A DNA stretch of 34,727 nucleotides from JAGLQQ01 sp043806135 (GTDB lineage Bacteria; Omnitrophota; Gorgyraeia; B26-G9): positions 1 to 34,727 of the forward strand of contig JAZDHG010000092.1 in the NCBI GenBank assembly GCA_043806135.1, read 5' to 3'. The notes under the pieces were generated by a model. It did not search any database. It had not been told where the DNA came from and saw only the letters and a list, made by a program, of their open reading frames with translations. The position numbers were made by a program, and so were the translations under genes. Each line of letters opens with the position of its first letter. Position 1 is the stretch's first letter. Shown piece by piece: positions 25,325-33,117 of this stretch.

Positions 25325-25848
25325 AAGAACCAGCGATTGAGAAGGCAAAAAGAATAAAGATAGTTATCTGTGATGTTGACGGCGTACTTACTAACGGCTC
25401 GATTGCCTATGGTAATTATAGAGATGAATACCGGGAGTTTAATGTTCACGACGGATTCGGGTTTGTGATGCTTAAAAAAGCAGGTATAAAAACAGCTATT
25501 ATAACCAGTAAATCGTCCACTGCTGTGAAAAGAAGGGCAAAAGATCTTTCGGTTGATGTGGTTTGCCAGAGTGTTAAGAAAAAACTGCCGGTTTTCAAAA
25601 GTGTTTTAAAAAAGTTTAAATTAAAAGCCGAGGAAGCCTGTTATATCGGTGATGATCTGCTTGATTTGGCCACACTTAAAAATTCCGGTTTCTCGGTAAG
25701 TGTCCCTCAGGCATGTGCGGAGATTAAAACATCGGTTGATTATATTACACAAAAAAATGCTGGCAGCGGAGCATTGAGAGAGACTGCAGAGTTTATTTTA
25801 AAGGCTCAGGATAAATGGGCCGCAATTATCGAATATTATAAAAGTTAA
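25321..25848 (+). CDS. kdsC: 3-deoxy-D-manno-octulosonate-8-phosphate phosphatase
   Basis: This HAD-superfamily phosphatase converts Kdo 8-phosphate to Kdo. At 175 residues it is the small capless type, which works as a tetramer in this family. The nucleophile motif is VICDVDGVLTNGSI. The conserved HDGFGFVMLKKAGI and ITSKSS follow, then YIGDDLLDLATLKNSGFSV with the metal-binding acidic residues. It overlaps the isomerase gene by ATGA and completes a kdsA-kdsD-kdsC unit. Confidence 0.95.
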   Translation: MKEPAIEKAKRIKIVICDVDGVLTNGSIAYGNYRDEYREFNVHDGFGFVMLKKAGIKTAIITSKSSTAVKRRAKDLSVDVVCQSVKKKLPVFKSVLKKFKLKAEEACYIGDDLLDLATLKNSGFSVSVPQACAEIKTSVDYITQKNAGSGALRETAEFILKAQDKWAAIIEYYKS

Positions 25849-25878
25849 TCATATTTGTTGTTAAGATAGGAATCAATT

Positions 25879-26607
25879 ATGGAAGATCATCTGCTGCGAA
25901 CGGAACAGATATGCAAATCCTACAAAAAAAAGCAAATCGTAAAAAAAGTTGATATTTCTGTTAAAAAAGAAGAGGTGGTCGGGCTGCTCGGGCCTAACGG
26001 CGCCGGCAAAACGACTACTTTTTACATGATTGTCGGATTGATAACACCCGATAATGGAAAGATATTTTTTGATAACCAGGAAATTACGCATATGGCCATG
26101 TATAAACGTGCACGATGCGGTATCGGGTATCTTTCCCAGGAGCCGTCAATTTTCCGGAAATTATCTGTTGAAGAAAATATTATGGCTGTTTTGGAAACTC
26201 TGCCTATAAGTAAAGCGGAACGCAAAAGACGACTGGAGAGTTTGCTTGAAGAATTGAGAATGACACAACTGGCAAAAAGCAAGGCCTACACCTTATCCGG
26301 AGGGGAAAGAAGGCGTTTGGAAATAACCCGATGTCTTGTTACTAATCCGTCGTTTATTCTGCTTGATGAACCTTTCAGCGGGGTTGACCCGATCGCCGTG
26401 TTTGAAGTACAGCAGATAATTGCCGATCTGAAAAAAAAAGGCCTGGGGATATTGCTCACAGACCATAACGTAAGAGAGACACTGAGTATTACGGACCGAA
26501 GCTATATTATGCATGAAGGTAACATCCTTCTTTCAGGAACGGCGGAGGAATTGATTAATAATCCTGAGGCTAAAAAGATTTACTTGGGCGAGAAATTTTC
26601 CATGTAG
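25879..26607 (+). CDS. lptB: Lipopolysaccharide export ABC transporter ATPase LptB
   Basis: This ATPase powers lipopolysaccharide extraction from the inner membrane with LptF and LptG. It has 242 residues. Walker A is GPNGAGKTT, the Q-loop region contains GYLSQEPSIFRKL, the signature is LSGGERRRLE, Walker B is FILLDEPFSGVDP and the H-loop is LTDHNVRET. The SQEPSIFRKLSVEENI segment is characteristic of LptB. In E. coli, lptC and lptA lie between kdsC and lptB; here only 30 bases separate the two, so any LptC and LptA genes must be elsewhere. Confidence 0.95.
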   Translation: MEDHLLRTEQICKSYKKKQIVKKVDISVKKEEVVGLLGPNGAGKTTTFYMIVGLITPDNGKIFFDNQEITHMAMYKRARCGIGYLSQEPSIFRKLSVEENIMAVLETLPISKAERKRRLESLLEELRMTQLAKSKAYTLSGGERRRLEITRCLVTNPSFILLDEPFSGVDPIAVFEVQQIIADLKKKGLGILLTDHNVRETLSITDRSYIMHEGNILLSGTAEELINNPEAKKIYLGEKFSM

Positions 26608-26615
26608 GGCAATTC

Positions 26616-26644
26616 TTGACGAAGTAAAAAAAAAGTGCTATGAT
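26616..26644 (+). promoter_or_regulatory. Sigma-70-type promoter of the hpf-ptsN-yvcK group
   Basis: TTGACG (26616-26621), a 17-base spacer and TATGAT (26639-26644), 38 bases before the hpf start. It would give hpf and the downstream PTS genes expression independent of the kds genes. Confidence 0.75.
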
Positions 26645-26681
26645 TACTGCAAAGTTTTAAGAGAAAAAAGGAGGGAATATA

Positions 26682-27032
26682 GTGGAACTTAGAATAAGCG
26701 GAAGACATTTTGAAATAACTGATGCTTTAAAAGAATATGTGGGAAAAAGGACAGAAAACTTCGAAAAATATCTGCATAAAATTATTGATGTGCATGCTAT
26801 CTTAAGCGTTGAAAAATACAGGCAAACCGCAGAAATATCTGTTTTGGGGAAAAAACTGAAGATTACCGAAAAAAGTGTTGATACAGATATGTATGCCTCT
26901 ATCGATAAAGTCTGTGCACGGATTGAAAAAACGCTGCGCAGGCATAAGGATAAAGTAAAAGCGCATCGCATAAAAAATAATGTCAAATCTTCCGACTTTG
27001 TCGTTGACGACACAAGCGAAGAAAGGGGCTAA
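26682..27032 (+). CDS. hpf: Ribosome hibernation promoting factor, short form
   Basis: This 116-residue protein begins at GTG 26682 behind AAGGAGGGAA. The N-terminal region (LRISGRHFEITDALKEYVGKR) and the helix with YASIDKVCARIEKTLRRHKDK are typical of the HPF/YfiA/RaiA fold, which binds the 30S decoding centre during dormancy. The C-terminal dimerisation domain of long HPF is absent, so this is the short type. hpf next to ptsN is the same order as in proteobacteria, where rpoN usually precedes hpf; no rpoN is here. Confidence 0.93.
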   Translation: MELRISGRHFEITDALKEYVGKRTENFEKYLHKIIDVHAILSVEKYRQTAEISVLGKKLKITEKSVDTDMYASIDKVCARIEKTLRRHKDKVKAHRIKNNVKSSDFVVDDTSEERG

Positions 27033-27034
27033 TT

Positions 27035-27496
27035 ATGAAAATTATGGATTTTTTAAACGAAAAAGCGGTTTGCTCAAATCTTAGGGCTTCGACAAAAAAT
27101 GAAGTTATTGAAGAATTGTTAGATTTGCTGCTAAAGGCGCAGGTTATTAAAGATAAAAAAAAGCTGATTAAAATTCTGCTTGACCGGGAAGCTCTAGGTT
27201 CAACAGGAATCGGCCAGGGAGTTGCCATTCCGCATGGTAAATCTGAAAGCGTCAAAGAGCTGGTCGCTGCCTTTGGAATTTCCGAAAATGGAGTTGATTT
27301 TGATTCTTTAGATGGAGAAAAAGTTTTTATTTTCTTTTTACTGGTTGCTCCTGAGGATTCAGCAGGCCCGCACCTAAAGGCACTGGCGAGGATCTCACGG
27401 CTTTTAAAAGACAGGTATTTTAGAGATACTTTAAAAGCAGCTAAAGATGAAAAAACTTTGCTGAATATCATTAAGCAGGAAGACTCTAAAAAGTAG
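27035..27496 (+). CDS. ptsN: PTS IIA-type nitrogen-regulatory protein (EIIA-Ntr)
   Basis: This is a 153-residue EIIA domain of the fructose/mannitol class. The phosphorylated histidine lies in GVAIPHGKSESV, preceded by REALGSTGIGQG. No EIIB or EIIC domain is attached or nearby, so a regulatory role is more likely than sugar uptake. It starts two bases after hpf ends, and HPr and enzyme I are encoded downstream, so the whole phosphotransfer chain is present locally. Confidence 0.92.
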   Translation: MKIMDFLNEKAVCSNLRASTKNEVIEELLDLLLKAQVIKDKKKLIKILLDREALGSTGIGQGVAIPHGKSESVKELVAAFGISENGVDFDSLDGEKVFIFFLLVAPEDSAGPHLKALARISRLLKDRYFRDTLKAAKDEKTLLNIIKQEDSKK

Positions 27497-27503
27497 GTTT
27501 ATA

Positions 27504-28754
27504 ATGAGAGTTCTGAAGTGGTTATATCCCGGGATGAGGGTAAAACGCTGGATAATTCTGAGTACTTTAGGGATTATGCTGGTCGTTCTGGGGACAATTG
27601 ACAGTGTAAATGAATTTAAGAATCAAAATATTCCGCTTATTGGAATTCTTTTGGTCATTTGCGGTATAATTTTAATATTTACGGGTATAAAAAGAATGGT
27701 AAAGTCATTTGTGGTTCTTTTTATGCCTGTTCACAAGGAAAATGACTTAGTTGACCTGGTTTATAAAAAAAGGCAATTAAGCCGGGGGCCGAAGATTGTG
27801 GTCATCGGCGGCGGTACTGGCCTTTCTGTTCTTTTACATGGATTAAAGGATTATACATCAAATTTAACTGCCATAGTTACTGTTTCAGATGATGGCGGCA
27901 GTTCAGGCCGTCTGAGGCAGCAGTTTAATATTTTGCCGCCGGGTGATATAAGAAACTGCCTGGTCGCACTTGCCGATGCTGAGCCTTTAATGCGGGACTT
28001 GTTCCAGTTTCGTTTTAAGGAGGGTACAGAGTTGGCCGGTCATAATTTCGGCAACCTTTTTATTACGGTAATGACACAGGTCTGCGGCGACTTTGATAAG
28101 GCGATCAAAGAATCGAGCAAAGTATTGGCCATCAGAGGACAGGTAATACCTTCGACACTAAAGAGGGTAATCTTAATGGCCCAACATGTCGATGGAGCAA
28201 AAACCTATGGAGAAACTAAGATTTCAAAAAGCACAAGCCCTATTGAAAGGGTGCATCTTATGCCGGAGAATTGTCTGCCTACAGATGATGCCCTTGATGC
28301 TATAGCTGATGCAGAAGCAATAATACTTGGGCCGGGAAGTCTTTACACAAGCGTTTTGCCGAATCTTCTTGTTAAAAACATTCCTGATGCTATAGCCGCA
28401 TCTGGGGCGGTAAAGATATATATTTGTAATGTTATGACTCAATCCGGTGAAACTGACAGCTTTACGGCTTATGACCATGTTAAGGCCATAAACGATCATA
28501 CCGGAAAAAATATTATAGATTATTGCATTGTAAATAAAGGAATCGTTCCTAATAGATTTCTTGAAAAATATAAAAAGGAGAATGCCGTTCCGGTAAAGCC
28601 GGATATCCTTAGAATTAGAAATTTAGGCATCAAGGTTATAGCTGATAATGTTATCAATACCCAGGACCACGTTCGGCATGATGCCGAGAAAATTGCGAAA
28701 AATATTGTTAATCTTATATTAGAGCTTAAAGACAAAGGCTCTGTATTTGTATAA
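27504..28754 (+). CDS. yvcK: YvcK family protein (gluconeogenesis factor / cell-shape regulator)
   Basis: This is a 416-residue protein. Two hydrophobic segments near the N-terminus (about residues 13-30 and 41-60) should anchor it in the membrane; B. subtilis YvcK lacks these. The cytoplasmic domain has the UDP-sugar/NAD-like motif VVIGGGTGLSVLLHGLK, then VSDDGGSSGRLR, LPPGDIRNCLVAL, GHNFGNLFI and GPGSLYTSVLPNLLV, all hallmarks of the CofD/YvcK fold. YvcK proteins bind UDP-GlcNAc and help balance carbon flow to the envelope. Its place next to PTS components replaces the rapZ seen in E. coli and matches its proximity to PTS genes in Firmicutes. Confidence 0.92.
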   Translation: MRVLKWLYPGMRVKRWIILSTLGIMLVVLGTIDSVNEFKNQNIPLIGILLVICGIILIFTGIKRMVKSFVVLFMPVHKENDLVDLVYKKRQLSRGPKIVVIGGGTGLSVLLHGLKDYTSNLTAIVTVSDDGGSSGRLRQQFNILPPGDIRNCLVALADAEPLMRDLFQFRFKEGTELAGHNFGNLFITVMTQVCGDFDKAIKESSKVLAIRGQVIPSTLKRVILMAQHVDGAKTYGETKISKSTSPIERVHLMPENCLPTDDALDAIADAEAIILGPGSLYTSVLPNLLVKNIPDAIAASGAVKIYICNVMTQSGETDSFTAYDHVKAINDHTGKNIIDYCIVNKGIVPNRFLEKYKKENAVPVKPDILRIRNLGIKVIADNVINTQDHVRHDAEKIAKNIVNLILELKDKGSVFV

Positions 28755-28780
28755 AGAAAACAGGGGCTGAATATATAATA

Positions 28781-29056
28781 ATGGATAATCCTATACAAAA
28801 AGTCGAAAAAAAGATCACAATTCTAAGTAAAACCGGACTGCATGCGCGGCCGGCAGCTGTTTTTGTACAGGTGGCAAATAAATTCGATAGTGAGATATCG
28901 GTAAAAAAGGGAACGCAAAAGGTAAACGGAAAATCAATAATGGGAATTTTGATGCTCGCGGCCGGACAGGGACAGCAGGTTACAATTTTAGCTGTTGGCA
29001 TTGACGCGGAGCAGGCCATTAACGAGCTTGAACAACTCTTATTAAAAAATGATTAA
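28781..29056 (+). CDS. ptsH: Phosphocarrier protein HPr
   Basis: This is a 91-residue protein. The phosphorylated histidine is H21 in TGLHARPA. A serine at position 52 (NGKSIMGIL) corresponds to the regulatory Ser46 of HPr, so control by an HPr kinase is possible although none is encoded here. The N-terminal extension of about six residues is slightly longer than usual. It overlaps ptsI by 8 bases. Confidence 0.95.
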   Translation: MDNPIQKVEKKITILSKTGLHARPAAVFVQVANKFDSEISVKKGTQKVNGKSIMGILMLAAGQGQQVTILAVGIDAEQAINELEQLLLKND

Positions 29057-30821
29057 TAAAAAATCAATAAAAGAGACAAAAAAAATAATTAAGGGTATAG
29101 CGGCTTCACCTGGTATTGCCATCGGCAGGGTTTTTATCTGGGACAGCGAGGAATATACCATCAGCAAGCATAACATTAGTGAAAATAAGCTTGCGGCTGA
29201 GATCAGCCGTTTCGAAGATTCACTGATAAAAACACGTTCAGAGATACTGGAAATCCAAAAAGGGATTTCCAATGAAATGGGCGTTGAGCACGCGGAAATT
29301 TTTAATGCCCACCTGCTTGTCTTAGAAGACCGTATGCTGATCGAGGAAGTTATTAATAAGATCAGGAAAGAAAAAGTCAACGTTGAGCATGCATTTGTAG
29401 TTGTAATAAAAAAATATGCGGATATATTTTCCAAGATGGACGATGAATATCTCAGGGAACGTCTGGCTGATATTCAGGATGTGGGGAAAAGGATAATCCG
29501 CAATTTGCTCGGAAAACAAAAGCAGGGCTTAGTTGATGTCAAAGAAAAAGTTATTGTTGTCGCCACTAATCTTTCTCCTTCTGATACAGCATTGATGCAT
29601 AAGAAAAAGGTAGTCGGATTTGCAACCGACATGGGAGGCAGAACTTCACATACAGCGATATTGGCACGTTCGAGTGAAATACCGGCTGTGGTCGGACTTA
29701 AAACTATAACTCCTTTAGTTAACAACGGCGATATTATAATCATTGACGGAAATAACGGACACGTTATTTTAAATCCGCCGAAATCTGTAATAAAGAAATA
29801 TCAGAAAGAAAAAAAGAAATTTCAGGATTTTGAAAAGGGTCTTACACGTTTTAAAAGTCTGCCGGCTATCACTAAAGATGGACGCAGTATAGTTATAGGT
29901 GCTAATATAGAATTCCCGGAGGAATTGCCTTCTGTTATTGCTCATGGAGCCCAGGGAATAGGACTTTACCGTACTGAATTTATGTATCTTAACCGTACTG
30001 ATCTGCCCACAGAAGAAGAGCATTTTCTCGTATATAAAAAGGTCGCTCAAACCCTAAAAAAGAATCCTGCGGTTATCCGGACCATGGATATTGGAGGCGA
30101 TAAATTTGTCTCGCATCTTGAAATACCCATGGAGATGAATCCTCTTATGGGCAGACGAGCTATCCGTTTTTGTCTGGCCAGACCTGATATTTTTAAAACT
30201 CAACTCAGAGGGATACTTAGGGCAAGTATTTATGGAAATTTAAAGATTATGTATCCCATGATCTCAGGATTGACAGAGCTGCGTCAGGCAAACGAAATTC
30301 TACAAGAAGTCATGCAGGAACTTACGAAAAAACGCATACCTTTTGATAAGGATATTGAAGTTGGTATAATGGTCGAGGTTCCCTCAGCCGCTCTAATAGC
30401 CGATATTCTGGCAAAAGAAGTGTCTTTTTTCAGTATAGGAACAAACGATCTGATTCAATATTCTTTGGCAGTCGACAGGATCAATGAAAAGATCGCCTAC
30501 TTATATGATCCGGCGCATCCGGCAGTGCTAAGGCTTATAAAATCAATTATAGATGATGGCCATAATGCAGGGATTTGGGTGGGAATGTGCGGAGAAATGG
30601 CTGCTGAGCCGGAGTTTACCCTGGTTTTGCTGGGAATGGGCCTTGATGAGTTCAGCGCCAGTGCTGTGGCTATTCCTGAAATAAAGAAAATAATCCGCTC
30701 TGCTAATTTCGAAGAGGCACAGGAGATAGCATCAAAAATTCTGCAGCTTGAATCCTCGGAAGAAATAAAAAAATTTTCCAGAGCTAAATTTAATGAGCTG
30801 ATTAGTAATAACACAAAATAG
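29049..30821 (+). CDS. ptsI: Phosphoenolpyruvate-protein phosphotransferase (enzyme I)
   Basis: Enzyme I takes phosphate from PEP and passes it to HPr. It has 590 residues, close to the usual length, and lacks the N-terminal GAF domain of the nitrogen-type PtsP. GIAASPGIAIG opens the protein, and the active-site His is in GGRTSHTAILARS. The PEP-binding barrel shows GIGLYRTEFMYL, RTMDIGGDK, the NPLMGRRAIRFCL motif, GIMVEVPSA, GTNDLIQYSLAVDR and the catalytic Cys in GMCGEMA. It starts within the end of ptsH. Confidence 0.97.
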   Translation: MINKKSIKETKKIIKGIAASPGIAIGRVFIWDSEEYTISKHNISENKLAAEISRFEDSLIKTRSEILEIQKGISNEMGVEHAEIFNAHLLVLEDRMLIEEVINKIRKEKVNVEHAFVVVIKKYADIFSKMDDEYLRERLADIQDVGKRIIRNLLGKQKQGLVDVKEKVIVVATNLSPSDTALMHKKKVVGFATDMGGRTSHTAILARSSEIPAVVGLKTITPLVNNGDIIIIDGNNGHVILNPPKSVIKKYQKEKKKFQDFEKGLTRFKSLPAITKDGRSIVIGANIEFPEELPSVIAHGAQGIGLYRTEFMYLNRTDLPTEEEHFLVYKKVAQTLKKNPAVIRTMDIGGDKFVSHLEIPMEMNPLMGRRAIRFCLARPDIFKTQLRGILRASIYGNLKIMYPMISGLTELRQANEILQEVMQELTKKRIPFDKDIEVGIMVEVPSAALIADILAKEVSFFSIGTNDLIQYSLAVDRINEKIAYLYDPAHPAVLRLIKSIIDDGHNAGIWVGMCGEMAAEPEFTLVLLGMGLDEFSASAVAIPEIKKIIRSANFEEAQEIASKILQLESSEEIKKFSRAKFNELISNNTK

Positions 30822-30837
30822 AAGTTCTCAATATAAC

Positions 30838-31575
30838 ATGAAAACACTTATCTTAGCGGCTGGATATGCTACAAGACTATACCCTCTGACAAAGCATTGG
30901 CCCAAGCCGTTATTAGTTGTAAAAGAGAAACCGATTATAAATCATATTGTAGAAAGAATTGACGATTTAAAGGAAAACAATGAAATAATCGTCATAACTA
31001 ATGAAAAGTTCTTTCATCAGTTTAAGGACTGGGGGCAAAACACTAAAACAAAGGCAAAATTAACGGTTATTAGCGATAAAACAACCTCAGCAGACGACCG
31101 ACTGGGAGCAATTGGGGATATTAATTTTGCTATACAGGGAAAAAAGATAAATGACGATCTGCTTGTGATCGGGGGAGATAATCTTTTTGCTTTTGACCTG
31201 ACGGGTTTTATAAGAAATTTACGCGAGAAAAAAATTGACGCCGCTGTTGGTCTTTATGACATTAAAGACCCCTCTATGGTTAAACATTACGGCGTTGTAA
31301 CATTAGATAAAAATAATAGAATTATAGATTTTAAAGAAAAACCTAAAAAAAGCGCATCAACGCTTATCTCAATGTGTATTTACTATTTTTCTAAAGAAAA
31401 TCTTAAATTAATTAAAAAATATATCTGCCGCAAAGATCTTCATGATACATCAGGCGATTACATAAAGTGGCTGTCTAAGGAAATTGATGTTTTAGGGTAT
31501 ATCTTTGATGGAATATGGTATGACATCGGCGATATAATCACTTTTTATCATGCCAGCGTCGCTTTTAATGATTAG
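30838..31575 (+). CDS. Sugar-phosphate nucleotidyltransferase
   Basis: This 245-residue protein is related to glucose-1-phosphate thymidylyl- and uridylyltransferases, which make NDP-sugars for surface polysaccharides. The N-terminal nucleotide-binding motif is LAAGYATRLYPLT with WPKPLL. The metal-binding Asp is in VIGGDNLF, and KEKPK, typical of sugar binding, follows. The C-terminal WYDIGD segment matches the end of the catalytic domain. There is no left-handed beta-helix domain, so it is the short form. The actual sugar and nucleotide cannot be told. It lies 16 bases after ptsI and 15 before metK. Confidence 0.85.
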   Translation: MKTLILAAGYATRLYPLTKHWPKPLLVVKEKPIINHIVERIDDLKENNEIIVITNEKFFHQFKDWGQNTKTKAKLTVISDKTTSADDRLGAIGDINFAIQGKKINDDLLVIGGDNLFAFDLTGFIRNLREKKIDAAVGLYDIKDPSMVKHYGVVTLDKNNRIIDFKEKPKKSASTLISMCIYYFSKENLKLIKKYICRKDLHDTSGDYIKWLSKEIDVLGYIFDGIWYDIGDIITFYHASVAFND

Positions 31576-31590
31576 AGAGGAGTGGAGTAA

Positions 31591-32745
31591 ATGGGGAAAA
31601 GTTATTTAATGACATCGGAATCTGTTGCTTGCGGACATCCGGACAAGTTGTGTGATCAGGTTTCTGATGCTGTCCTGGATGAGCTGATCAGGCAGGATAA
31701 ATACAGCAGGGTTGCATGCGAAACGTATGTTACCATGGGCATGATCATTGTCGGCGGAGAAATTACTACTAAGGGTTTTGTAAATATTCATGATTTGGTG
31801 CGCAAGGTTATTAAGGGAATTGGATACAACCATCCGAAATTTGGATTTGATTACAATACCTGTGCTATTTTAAATGCAATTAACACTCAATCTCCCGATA
31901 TTGCTATGGGGGTAGATACAGGCGGAGCAGGAGATCAGGGTATGATGACGGGGTTTGCTACTCGCGAAACTCCGGAGCTTATGCCATTACCGCTGATGCT
32001 GTCACAAAAGCTGGTGCGTAGGATGAAAGAAGTTCGAGATAAAAAAATCCTTAAATACCTAGCGCCTGACGGTAAAGTGCAAATAACAGTTGCATATGAA
32101 AATGGCAAACCGAAAAAAGTTACTGCCGTGGTACTTGCCTGTCAGCATACTGAGGAGATTCTGAACAAGGCCAAGACACATATTACTGATAAATCCCGCA
32201 AGGAAATGATTGACAAAATTGCTAAGCCGATTCTAGGAAAATGGGTAGATAAAGATACAGAATACTTTGTGAACCAGACGGGAAAGTTTATTATCGGCGG
32301 ACCTCAGTCTGATACGGGTATGACCGGAAGAAAAATCGTAGTTGATACTTATGGCGGGTTCGCCCCGGTTGGCGGAGGTGCTTTTTCCGGTAAAGACCCG
32401 ACCAAGGTGGACCGCTCGGCTGCCTATATGGGCCGATATATTGCTAAAAATATAGTTGCCGCTGGGCTGGCGGATGTTTGTCATCTTCAGGTAGCCTATT
32501 GCATCGGTAAAAAAGAACCTGTGTCCGTAGTTATAGATACAGTAGGAACAGGAAAAATATCAGATGAGAAAATATCTAAACTGGTGCGAAAGCACTTTCC
32601 GTTACAACCTCAGGAAATAATTAAAAAACTGGATCTGCTTAAACCGATCTATCAGAAAACTGCCTGTTATGGACATTTTGGCAGAGATGAATTTAGCTGG
32701 GAAAAAACTGATATGGCCGCTGTATTGAAGAAGGCAGCAAGGTAA
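31591..32745 (+). CDS. metK: S-adenosylmethionine synthetase
   Basis: This enzyme makes SAM from methionine and ATP. It has 384 residues, with AGAGGAGTGGAG before the ATG. Motifs are SESVACGHPDKLCDQVSDAVLD (quoted in part: GHPDKLCDQ), the methionine-loop region GAGDQGMMTGFA, TGRKIVVDTYGG, GGGAFSGKDPTKVDRSAAY, and HFGRDEFSWE at the C-terminus. All active-site segments are intact. The next gene, ahcY, handles the SAH formed when SAM is used, so the pair covers the methylation cycle. Confidence 0.97.
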   Translation: MGKSYLMTSESVACGHPDKLCDQVSDAVLDELIRQDKYSRVACETYVTMGMIIVGGEITTKGFVNIHDLVRKVIKGIGYNHPKFGFDYNTCAILNAINTQSPDIAMGVDTGGAGDQGMMTGFATRETPELMPLPLMLSQKLVRRMKEVRDKKILKYLAPDGKVQITVAYENGKPKKVTAVVLACQHTEEILNKAKTHITDKSRKEMIDKIAKPILGKWVDKDTEYFVNQTGKFIIGGPQSDTGMTGRKIVVDTYGGFAPVGGGAFSGKDPTKVDRSAAYMGRYIAKNIVAAGLADVCHLQVAYCIGKKEPVSVVIDTVGTGKISDEKISKLVRKHFPLQPQEIIKKLDLLKPIYQKTACYGHFGRDEFSWEKTDMAAVLKKAAR

Positions 32746-32913
32746 TTATGAATAAGACATCCTATAAAAAAAAAGTAGGAAGATGTCTTGATTATATAGA
32801 TTAAAGAGGAGATTACGGCGATTAAGGAGAGGGATCCGTTAACTGAGAAAATAATGGACCATTTTTATTTAGGTTAGAAAAATTTCTGTAAGACAATAAA
32901 AGCTGTCAAGCTG

Positions 32914-33045
32914 GAAGATTAATGGTTTAATCTTCGCCCCGAGAAATCTGCACCCTGAAATTTTTTTGGAATTTCGGGTACTTAGTCCTGGGAATGCTGC
33001 GCATTCCACAGGGGAAGATTTCCGGAGTTGGGTGCCCCGCAAGGG
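32914..33045 (+). ncRNA. Structured leader of ahcY, candidate pseudoknotted regulatory RNA
   Basis: Hand folding gives several long, mostly perfect helices. H0 is a 9-bp hairpin (32914-32922 with 32927-32935). HA is CCGaGAAATCT (32939-32949) with AGATTTCCGG (33016-33025), 10 pairs with one bulged A. Inside HA are hairpin HC (32957-32962 with 32970-32975) and hairpin HD (32987-32997 with 33001-33012, one bulged A). HB is GCACCC (32950-32955) with GGGTGC (33030-33035); it crosses HA and so makes a pseudoknot. A small CCC-GCAA-GGG hairpin follows at 33036-33045. The order of strands resembles SAH riboswitches, but I do not find their conserved GAGGAGCGCUGC-type bases, nor SAM-I, SAM-II or SAM-III signatures. 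Genes on both sides act on SAM and SAH, so a SAM- or SAH-responsive function is inferred. Confidence 0.5.
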
Positions 33046-33073
33046 TATAATCTATTGTTAATCGTTGTAATCA

Positions 33074-33106
33074 GGTATAATCCAGTCTAGGAATGAGGAT
33101 TATACC
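33074..33106 (+). promoter_or_regulatory. Inverted repeat directly before the ahcY ribosome binding site
   Basis: GGTATAATCC (33074-33083) and GGATTATACC (33097-33106) form a perfect 10-bp inverted repeat with a 13-base spacer, ending at the AGGAGGG Shine-Dalgarno (33107-33113). A third, direct copy GGTATAATC lies at 33044-33052. It could be an RNA hairpin with alternative partners, or a protein operator. The TATAAT at 33076-33081 also looks like a -10 box, with TTGTTA 15 bases upstream, a short spacer, so a promoter inside it is possible but weak. Confidence 0.5.
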
Positions 33107-33117
33107 AGGAGGGTGTA

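Noticed and set aside
32754..32789. Terminator after metK
   Set aside because: The AAGACATC/GATGTCTT stem has a long A-rich loop and no T-run behind it, so termination is not supported.
32748..32804. 18-codon frame right after metK
   Set aside because: It has a weak ribosome site, low-complexity Lys content and overlap with an 8-bp inverted repeat (32754-32761 with 32782-32789); no evidence that it is translated.
32880..33060. Known SAM-I, SAM-II, SAM-III or classical SAH riboswitch
   Set aside because: The conserved bases of these classes are not recognisable by eye; only the layout resembles the SAH class. A covariance search is needed to settle it.
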